A program made the translations under genes and the position numbers. Under the pieces are notes generated by a model. That model searched no databases. It saw only the letters and a list, made by a program, of their open reading frames with translations, and was not told where the DNA came from. 64,000 nt of DNA from Promethearchaeia archaeon (GTDB lineage Archaea > Asgardarchaeota > Lokiarchaeia > Sigyniarchaeales > SOKP01): the NCBI GenBank assembly GCA_029856155.1, contig JAHQWL010000052.1, positions 1-64,000 of the forward strand, written 5' to 3'. Below are positions 56,777 through 64,000 of this stretch, piece after piece. Numbering within the stretch: position 1 is the stretch's first letter; every line of letters begins with the position of its first letter.

Positions 56777-57745
56777 ATGAGTACGCAAGAACAATTAGAA
56801 AAATCCAAGATTTATGGAAAAAAACAAAAAGTACGATTATACAAGATAAAACACTTCATTTTTGATTTTGGGGGCGTTTTGATTGAAAAGACCTTTGTTT
56901 TAAAGAATTTACTTGATATGATCGAATCAGATTTAAAGATTTCAATTCCCCGTGACGAAAACTCATATAGTAGAAAAATTAAAAGACATCTAAGCTCTGG
57001 AATAATTTCTACTCAGGAATTTTTACAGAAAATTTTTGAAAAATACTATTATCCTTTTCAAAAAAGTGATGGAGCATCATCCCCCAACAAAGTGGATGTA
57101 GAATATTATACTGAGCTTTGGTTAGATTTATATTCCCAAGTAACAAATATATCATCAGAAATGGCAGAAATAATAGAACGCTTACATCAAGCAGATTACA
57201 CGGTAAGTTTAATGTCAAATACCCATGATGTCCATGCAAAATCGAACTATTTAAAAGGATTCTATGATATTTTCGATAATATTTTCCTATCAAATGAAAT
57301 CGGTTATATTAAACCCGATATGGACAAATATAAATATGTTTTATCAAAATTAGATACAAGTCCAAAAAAATGTGTCTTTATCGATGATAAAATTCAGAAT
57401 TTAGTTCCAGCTCGAGATCTAGGAATTATAGTAATTAGATTTGAGTCATTTGAGAAATTTAAAAAGCAATTGCGCGAATTAGGAGTAGGTAATATTAGTA
57501 AGAATCTTCGCCATAAAATAAAAAAGAAATATACGCAATATAAAAAGACTAAAAAGGAGTATAAAAAAGCTAAAATGGAATACAAAAAAGCAAAAAATGA
57601 GTATCTTAAAAAGAAAGGGAAATCCTTAAAACGGAAAATGGAATACCAACAAAAACATGCTAAATATCATAAGAAAAAAGCTGAATATAAGAAAGAGAAG
57701 GAGAAAAAAAAACAAGACCTAATAACTAAAATCCGAGTTACATAA
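56777..57745 (+). CDS. HAD-superfamily hydrolase with repetitive Lys/Tyr-rich C-terminal tail
   Basis: 'FIFDFGGVLIEKT', 'VSLMSNTHDVHA', 'EIGYIKPDMDKYKYVLSKL', 'CVFIDDKIQNLVPARDLGI'; tail 'YKKTKKEYKKAKMEYKKAKNEYLKKKGK...'. Confidence 0.88.
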   Translation: MSTQEQLEKSKIYGKKQKVRLYKIKHFIFDFGGVLIEKTFVLKNLLDMIESDLKISIPRDENSYSRKIKRHLSSGIISTQEFLQKIFEKYYYPFQKSDGASSPNKVDVEYYTELWLDLYSQVTNISSEMAEIIERLHQADYTVSLMSNTHDVHAKSNYLKGFYDIFDNIFLSNEIGYIKPDMDKYKYVLSKLDTSPKKCVFIDDKIQNLVPARDLGIIVIRFESFEKFKKQLRELGVGNISKNLRHKIKKKYTQYKKTKKEYKKAKMEYKKAKNEYLKKKGKSLKRKMEYQQKHAKYHKKKAEYKKEKEKKKQDLITKIRVT

Positions 57746-57765
57746 AAATTTCTAATAGAATAAAT

Positions 57766-58872
57766 CTATTCTATACTTTCTTCTTTATTTTCTTGTTCTT
57801 TATTAAATTCTTCAACCTTTTTCATAACAGACTCTGATGGTGTTGTTGGTATGGGTATTTTTTCATAGATTTCTATGAATTTTATATCATCAATTTCTTC
57901 CCCCATATGAGTCTGAAGATCCATTGCAAGACCAAACTTAACATACGTTAAATTCTGAAAAATAAACATTTTAGGAATAGTTATCTCAAGAGTCTTACTC
58001 TTAGGAATATAACTTACATGAAAATCTGAAATATTATCTTTTGGAATTCCTTTGTTTATCATAAAATATTCTATCTTTTCATTAAAATCTTCAATTTTAT
58101 CTATAATTTCTAAATTATAATCTATATTTTGTCCCGCTAAAGGGTGATTATAATCAATAATAACTCTTCCTTGTACAACATTGGTTACTGTGCCCCTCTG
58201 TGTTTGCCCTTGAGTTTGCTTAATAAATTCTTTACCAATTTCAGGATTTTTTCCTTCGTTTAATTTTCTGAATTTTGCTATGCCTATTCTTTCAATCTTT
58301 TGGGGATCCCGTTTTCCAAAAGCTTTGGTAGGGGGGATCCTAACAGATTTTTTCTCAAAAAAGTTCATATCTTTAATAACTTCAGTAAGACCTTCATTCA
58401 CGAATCCTGATTTTTTTACGATCACGAATTCTGGAGTATAATATCCCTGTTTAGCCTTATTCTCATCATATATACCTGCTTTTTTTGCATCCTCTTCAGT
58501 TGAGACTCTAAAGATTTGACCTTTTTGGGTTCGTGCGGTTATTTTTACAAGAACAAAATCTCCCTCTTGTACTTTTTTCCCATGTAATTTTGCTTTTTTT
58601 TCTTCTAATTTTTTAGTTTCTTCTAAGATTTTCTCCTCATCTTCATCTTTTCCGCTTTCAATAGGTTCTTTTCCTTCCTCTTTAGTTTCTTGTTGGATTA
58701 ATTCTTTTGCATTATCAATCATTTTTTCAGCTGTAGCCTTCCCAATCCCTTTCAATTCAGTTAAATCTTCTAATTTAGAGTTTGCTAATTTTTCAACAGT
58801 ATCTATTCCCGCTTCTTTTAATGTGTCAGCTTTTTTGCCAAGTCCTTTAATATCTTCTAATTTAAGAGACAT
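57766..58872 (-). CDS. Helix-hairpin-helix domain fused to archaeal long-type FKBP peptidyl-prolyl isomerase
   Basis: N-terminal 'LEDIKGLGKKADTLKEAGIDTVEKLANSKLEDLTELKGIGKATAEKMIDNA' (HhH) followed by FKBP 'EGDFVLVKITARTQKGQIF...GTVTNVVQGRVIIDYNHPLAGQNIDYNLEI'. Confidence 0.88.
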   Translation of the reverse strand: MSLKLEDIKGLGKKADTLKEAGIDTVEKLANSKLEDLTELKGIGKATAEKMIDNAKELIQQETKEEGKEPIESGKDEDEEKILEETKKLEEKKAKLHGKKVQEGDFVLVKITARTQKGQIFRVSTEEDAKKAGIYDENKAKQGYYTPEFVIVKKSGFVNEGLTEVIKDMNFFEKKSVRIPPTKAFGKRDPQKIERIGIAKFRKLNEGKNPEIGKEFIKQTQGQTQRGTVTNVVQGRVIIDYNHPLAGQNIDYNLEIIDKIEDFNEKIEYFMINKGIPKDNISDFHVSYIPKSKTLEITIPKMFIFQNLTYVKFGLAMDLQTHMGEEIDDIKFIEIYEKIPIPTTPSESVMKKVEEFNKEQENKEESIE

Positions 58873-58969
58873 TTCAACTCATTTATATTTATTTTTAAAA
58901 GTAGAGTCGTAAAAAGTTAAATCTTACAATATTTGATTATTTATAGATTTTTCTAAAATGTAGAATTCC

Positions 58970-60082
58970 TTATGATACGGGCTCAAATATTATTCCTAAC
59001 TTTTGAGCATACATTTTTACTTCACGCATTTCATCAGACGTAGGTCTTCTATTTATTTCTTCATAATTAAACGCCTTATATTGAGGTCTATATTGCCCCA
59101 TGATGTTCATTACAGCCTTGGGGAGTTCTTTAGCAACATAATCTAAAATTGGTTTAGTACAGCATTCAATATGGTTTGGCATGACTAAATGTCTAATACA
59201 GATTTCTCCACTGCCCTCATCATGGATTCTTTTATGATTTCTGGTGATTATATCGAAGTAATTATCAATACCAGAATATTTTTTACCACATTCATTATTG
59301 CCATATTTAAAGTCAGGTAGCCAGAAATCCATAAAATCTATTATTAATGAAAGAGATTTATCAGTTAAGAAGAAATTTGAATTCCATAGCTGACATATAT
59401 TAGATTTTTGAAATTTTAAGCTCCCCACAATAGTGTGAATGTTTGGAATGGGATCGCCTCCTACATAATTTATGTTTATTGCACCTTTATCAACAAGTTT
59501 TTCAGCAATAGCTGCTAATTGGATAGTATCAACTTTCTGAGAAATATCTTCAATGTTTTTTTTCCCTTTCCATGCTTGAGAAATGTCATAATTTTGACAA
59601 AAAACACATCCAAAATTACACCCTTGAAAAAAAATAGTACCACTTGGGATTAATACGGGTTCTTCACCCATATGAAGGAAAGCAGAAGATACATAAGAAT
59701 CCTTAGAAATCAAACAAAAGCCTTTTTCACCACCTATACGATTTGCTTCACATTGTCTCTCACAGAAAATACACTTGACTAAATATTTAATTGCTATCGT
59801 TTCGGCGAGTGTTATGTAGTTAATTTCTTGAACAACATGATTTTTCAAATTATTTGAATCTTTATTAAGGAGTTCATTAAACTCTAGAGATTTTTCTTTC
59901 AATAAGCCCTCAAGCTTTTCTACGGGATCGCTTAGATCAAAATCGCAATTTACACTCTTAGCAACCAAATATCTTGCTAACCGTTTCCCATCAATTATCC
60001 CTCTATATTTTGAAAAGCGTTTAAGTATTTCTTCATTTTGCCATACAGATACAGAATCCGGCCGAAGAACTCTAAAAACCAT
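58970..60082 (-). CDS. Radical SAM protein (PflA-like)
   Basis: 'GCNFGCVFCQNYDISQAWKG' CxxxxCxxC-type cluster and upstream 'CIFCERQCEANRIGGEKGFC'; 'NYVGGDPIPNIHTIV'. Confidence 0.88.
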   Translation of the reverse strand: MVFRVLRPDSVSVWQNEEILKRFSKYRGIIDGKRLARYLVAKSVNCDFDLSDPVEKLEGLLKEKSLEFNELLNKDSNNLKNHVVQEINYITLAETIAIKYLVKCIFCERQCEANRIGGEKGFCLISKDSYVSSAFLHMGEEPVLIPSGTIFFQGCNFGCVFCQNYDISQAWKGKKNIEDISQKVDTIQLAAIAEKLVDKGAININYVGGDPIPNIHTIVGSLKFQKSNICQLWNSNFFLTDKSLSLIIDFMDFWLPDFKYGNNECGKKYSGIDNYFDIITRNHKRIHDEGSGEICIRHLVMPNHIECCTKPILDYVAKELPKAVMNIMGQYRPQYKAFNYEEINRRPTSDEMREVKMYAQKLGIIFEPVS

Positions 60083-60106
60083 AATAAAATGATTAAGGTT
60101 AATTAA

Positions 60107-60811
60107 CTAAATCTCAAAAGAGAGCCATTCGATAATATTCGACAGAAATTTAAGATTATCTCCCGCATCTAATCCAAAATCATCTTCTAAAAGCCAATCT
60201 GATGAACCAATGGTAACACACCTCCCATTATAGAATTCCGAGACAACACATATGGGTACAGGTCCAAGCGCACCAATATCATCATCAGCATAATATTTAA
60301 ATTCGGCTTTTTCAGATGTTATAATTAAATCTTCAACCTCCTCTTCTGTAAGGGTAAAAAAGGTGCAATTGGGTAAAACTAATTCAGTAATCCCTTCAGT
60401 AATAGGATGATTAAATAAATCTGTGATTAAAACATTCTTTTTTTTAATAAGATAATTTGAGGGTGCTTCTTGAATAACTCCATTCCAAAATCTTCGAACC
60501 CCCGTCATTTTATATAAGACTCTAATAGACCCTTGTTTCATTGGAATATCTTGATCCCCCCCCTCTCCACTAGTTAATAGGAGTCCTCCACCTTCCCCGA
60601 TATATTTTTTAATTGCTTTTAATTCGTCTTGTGTAAATTTATCTTTTTTCCCATCTTTCGTGTGTTGAATATTTCCTATGAATAGTATATCAAAATCTTC
60701 AAGCATATCAAATTCAATTGGTCCTTCAGTTTTATCAATATAACTAATTTCAAAATCATCTTCACCAAGAGCGAACTCTGGAAACTCTTCTAATTTTTCT
60801 TTATGAGACAA
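60107..60811 (-). CDS. GIFT/GATase-like domain protein resembling IFT52 N-domain
   Basis: 'KFTQDELKAIKKYIGEGGGLLLTSGEGGDQD...', 'DLFNHPITEG', 'VCVVSEFYNGRCVTIGSSDWLLEDD...NLKFLSNIIEWL'. Coding likely begins about 8-10 codons upstream of the tracked TTG. Confidence 0.6.
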   Translation of the reverse strand: MSHKEKLEEFPEFALGEDDFEISYIDKTEGPIEFDMLEDFDILFIGNIQHTKDGKKDKFTQDELKAIKKYIGEGGGLLLTSGEGGDQDIPMKQGSIRVLYKMTGVRRFWNGVIQEAPSNYLIKKKNVLITDLFNHPITEGITELVLPNCTFFTLTEEEVEDLIITSEKAEFKYYADDDIGALGPVPICVVSEFYNGRCVTIGSSDWLLEDDFGLDAGDNLKFLSNIIEWLSFEI

Positions 60812-61072
60812 GTCTACGATAATTTCATAAGGTATTTTAATACACCACTATTTTTTTGTTTTCTATTGACTAGTACCAGTTTTATTTAATAATTCCAAGT
60901 TCTATTAAGAGACAATCCTTCTAGCTTAAGAATATATAATATATTTTTATAAAGTTATGCTATCACTATTATTAAATATTTTCTTTTAAATTTTTTTAAA
61001 TCAAAATTATAATAAGTAAAACTTAAATAATAAGAGAAAAAATTAGATAGTTCCAACTTTTTAAATGTAGTT

Positions 61073-61765
61073 TCATATAGGTATAAATTCTCGCTCGGCA
61101 GGTTCAGAAGCTTTAATAACGGCAATGTCTATACCATTACCAGATGCCATATCTCGAATAATTGAAGCTGTAATCGCTTTTTTTATAATTTTCTTACCCT
61201 CTTCAACAGTTAAATTATCTTTATACCTGGCTTCTAACACACCATAAGAGAAATTTTGGCCACTACCTATTGCACAGTATTTTTCTGGTAAGATGGATCC
61301 ATACGCACCTATATCTAAAATAGTTGGTCCTTCCTCTTCTGTAACTCCACCTAATATTAGACCTACTTCATAGGGAAACATTTTATTTTGGTATAAAATA
61401 TTTGATAACATTTTTCCAGCAGATTTTATTAACATAGGTTTGCCATCATGTCCTAATTGATAAATTGTAGTTTCAGCTCTTAAAATATCTACTAAGTACT
61501 GGCAGTCTGCCACAGCCCCAGCAGTGCAAAGCCAAGTGTGCTCCTGTATCCTATAGAGTTTTTCAGCAGTTTTACTAGCAATAAAGTACCCCATCGTCGC
61601 TCTTTTATCTGTTCCCATTATAACAGCATCTTTAACTGTTATACCTACGGTGGTTGTGCCAGTCTTAAAGTTTTGAGCTTTCTTTATTTCAGAATTTAGT
61701 ACATTGACTCCTGCACTTCGTAAGAGTTCTGATTTGGTCGGTTTCAATATTTCTTCTTTTCTCAT
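61073..61765 (-). CDS. psmB: Proteasome beta subunit
   Basis: Catalytic Thr junction 'KTG|TTTVGITVKDAVIMGTDKRATMGYFIASKTAEKLYRI', 'GAYGSILPEKYCAIGSGQNFSYGVLE'. Confidence 0.95.
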   Translation of the reverse strand: MRKEEILKPTKSELLRSAGVNVLNSEIKKAQNFKTGTTTVGITVKDAVIMGTDKRATMGYFIASKTAEKLYRIQEHTWLCTAGAVADCQYLVDILRAETTIYQLGHDGKPMLIKSAGKMLSNILYQNKMFPYEVGLILGGVTEEEGPTILDIGAYGSILPEKYCAIGSGQNFSYGVLEARYKDNLTVEEGKKIIKKAITASIIRDMASGNGIDIAVIKASEPAEREFIPI

Positions 61766-61896
61766 AATTTCATTAAAGAACTCTCGTTTTTATAATTTTT
61801 TTTAATTTTTTATTAATTTTTAATCATTTTAGCATTAAGTTTTTTATTATCAAATCAATTAATTAGTATACAAAATCTATATTTTAAAGATTTAAG

Positions 61897-63075
61897 ATGT
61901 ATGATGTAATAATTTCTGGAGCAGGGCCAGCTGGTTCAAAATGTGCTGAAGTTTTAGCAAAAAGTGGATTTAAAGTCGCTTTAATTGAAAAAGATACCAC
62001 TTGGCGTAAGCCATGCGGAGGAGGAGTAAGTTCAAGAGTTTTTAAGTATTACCCTCAATTACGAAAATTAGATTTGATGCCTATTACCGGAATAACAATT
62101 TATTCTGGAGATTATCATAAGTTAGAGTATTCCTGGAAGGATATAACAGAGCCTTCATTGACTGTAGATAGATTAGAATTCGATAATTTCATAAGAAATA
62201 TAGCTATAGACGCTGGGGCTGAACTCTTTGATAAAAATCTCTCTATTGATTTTGTATATAAAAACCATCATAAAATTGGAGTAAAAACTAAAAGTCCGAA
62301 TGGAACTAAAGAATATTTAGGAAAAATTACAGTTATTGCTGATGGGATGAGTTCAAAATTAGCACCTTTGACTGGATTGAGAAACAAGTGGAAAATTGAT
62401 GAAATAGGTTTATGTAAGTGCGCAATAATGGAAGGAAAAAATTTACTTGATAAATCAGCAATTTCATTATTTTTTAGAAGATATAAAGGATATGGTTGGA
62501 TATTTCCGTTAGATGAAAGACGTTTTAATATTGGGTGTGGTACTTGGCTAGAAGCAAATATTAGTTATAATCTAAATCAACTTTATCAAGAATTTATTAA
62601 TGATCCCAATTTAAAAAAATTCTTTCCAGATAAAAAGTATAAAAAGATTTGGGCAGGAGCTTATCCAATACCCGCTTTAGGAGTCAAGGAAAAAAGTTTA
62701 TTCAATGATAATATCATGATCATCGGGGATGCTGCTGGTTTTGTATCTCCTATTAGTGGTGAAGGATTACATGCTTGTATAGTCTCTGGACAGGCTGCTG
62801 GGGATACAGCAATCAATGCATTAGAAAAGAATGATATTTCTAATCAAACTCTACGAGGTTATAAATCCAATCCAAATATTAAGAAAATAATTAGAAATTA
62901 TAAAATGAAAGTCTCTATAGTTGATTTCTTTTATGAAAACAATGGAGTAAATCTGAATAATATGTTTCGTCTGGCTGAAACAGACGATCAAATCAGAGAT
63001 GTTGTAGTTAACATGTTCCTATTTAATCAAGCCCCCACAAGAGATTTTTTATCCAAATTGAAATCAATGAAATAA
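61897..63075 (+). CDS. Geranylgeranyl reductase family FAD-dependent oxidoreductase
   Basis: 'YDVIISGAGPAGSKCAEVLAKSGFKVALIEKDTTWRKPCGGGVSSRVF', 'NIMIIGDAAGFVSPISGEGLHACIVSGQAAGDTA'. Confidence 0.9.
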   Translation: MYDVIISGAGPAGSKCAEVLAKSGFKVALIEKDTTWRKPCGGGVSSRVFKYYPQLRKLDLMPITGITIYSGDYHKLEYSWKDITEPSLTVDRLEFDNFIRNIAIDAGAELFDKNLSIDFVYKNHHKIGVKTKSPNGTKEYLGKITVIADGMSSKLAPLTGLRNKWKIDEIGLCKCAIMEGKNLLDKSAISLFFRRYKGYGWIFPLDERRFNIGCGTWLEANISYNLNQLYQEFINDPNLKKFFPDKKYKKIWAGAYPIPALGVKEKSLFNDNIMIIGDAAGFVSPISGEGLHACIVSGQAAGDTAINALEKNDISNQTLRGYKSNPNIKKIIRNYKMKVSIVDFFYENNGVNLNNMFRLAETDDQIRDVVVNMFLFNQAPTRDFLSKLKSMK

Positions 63076-63115
63076 AAACAATAATTTTAAAATTACTTTT
63101 AATAATATTTTTTAA

Positions 63116-64000
63116 ATGGTTGAATTAATAGGGTATATTTTCACCCTTGATGCGATAATTACATGGGCTTTAGCTTCACTCGTCTATAAAAAAGGTTTGG
63201 AAAAAACGCAGCCAAAGGCTAATTTATTTTTTAGATTATGTTGTACTACCCTTGGAACCTTTATATTCTCTTTGATATTTGGCAATTATATTATTCTAAG
63301 AAATCTAAATAATACAGAATTAATTTCTTATTTAATTGCATGTTTGATTTCAGGAATTAGTGTGACAATTGGAGATTTAATGTATTACATGTCATTAAAA
63401 AAAATAGATGCTTCACGTACTTATCCACTCGTGCAAATCTCACTAATATTTGTAATATTCTTTTCTTTTTCCCTTTTTGGTGAAGAAATCACATTTTCAA
63501 TTATACTGGGTGGTGCTTTAATACTCTCAAGTGTTTTTATTCTAAGTACAAAAGATAAGTCTGAAAAAACGGATTTAAAGAAGAGTATGAGAGAAAGAAT
63601 TTCGGAAGATTTAATTATAGGCGTTTTGTTAGCAATTGGTACCGCATTTTTCTGGGCGCTTGCTTATGTGTCATTTAACCAAGCTAGAATTTTAACGGGA
63701 GATGTTTTCATTTCTAATTTTTTGAGAGTAGGTTTTGGAATGATCATGATAGCGATATTAGGTCTATTTCAACGCGAATACTATGCTGGATTTAAAAAAG
63801 AAAACAGGAATAATTTGAAATATTTTATATACATCGGAATAGCTGGGATACTATCTTTAGGTTTCGCAGATGCAATATATATTAAAGCAGCAGAGATTAA
63901 TGGATTAATATTAACATCCACATTTACAGTAAATACACCTATGGTCCAACAAATTTTTTCAATTTTAATTTTGAAAGAAAAGTTTCGTAAAAGGTTTATA
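63116..64000 (+). CDS. EamA/DMT family transporter, truncated by window end
   Basis: Frame from ATG 63116 stays open to the end: MVELIGYIFTLDAIITWALASLVYKKGLEKTQPKANLFFRLCCTTLGTF...GDLMYYMSLKKIDASRTYPLVQISLIF...; two EamA-like halves. Confidence 0.85.
   Translation, partial: MVELIGYIFTLDAIITWALASLVYKKGLEKTQPKANLFFRLCCTTLGTFIFSLIFGNYIILRNLNNTELISYLIACLISGISVTIGDLMYYMSLKKIDASRTYPLVQISLIFVIFFSFSLFGEEITFSIILGGALILSSVFILSTKDKSEKTDLKKSMRERISEDLIIGVLLAIGTAFFWALAYVSFNQARILTGDVFISNFLRVGFGMIMIAILGLFQREYYAGFKKENRNNLKYFIYIGIAGILSLGFADAIYIKAAEINGLILTSTFTVNTPMVQQIFSILILKEKFRKRFI

Noticed and set aside
1-64000. CRISPR arrays, rRNA genes, insertion sequences/transposases, prophage genes
   Set aside because: No regularly spaced repeat arrays, rRNA-like conserved stretches, transposase DDE/serine-recombinase motifs or phage structural genes were recognised.

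Overview
This AT-rich window looks like chromosomal DNA from an Asgard archaeon of Lokiarchaeia/Promethearchaeota type. I base that on a Roadblock/LC7 protein, a longin-like protein, aCPSF1/FttA, a proteasome beta subunit, a geranylgeranyl reductase-type flavoprotein, an EF-2 paralog without the diphthamide loop, and small archaeal tRNAs. Most of the window is ordinary single-gene content: GatB (5'-truncated), an SDR, a BadI/MenB-like hydratase, a DUF72 protein, dGTPase, a NapH-like ferredoxin, PurN, nicotinamidase, an LMW-PTP-like protein, UppP, an FKBP, a radical SAM protein and an EamA transporter (truncated at the window end). The most interesting parts are: (1) a ~8.5 kb locus at 49.2-57.7 kb with an inositol-3-phosphate synthase, four ATP-grasp proteins (two with an ITPK1-like architecture), a membrane-anchored glycosidase-like protein and a HAD phosphatase, a candidate inositol-phosphate pathway; (2) an AN1-zinc-finger protein with tandem winged helices that resemble the UFM1 E3 ligase UFL1; (3) two unassigned structured intergenic elements that may be ncRNAs; (4) a tRNA-Gly(CCC) with an expanded D-arm; (5) an exact 585-bp promoter-plus-gene tandem duplication; (6) apparent non-canonical AUU/AUA starts; (7) an IFT52/GIFT-like protein. 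All calls come from reading the sequence and from recalled family knowledge; no searches were run.
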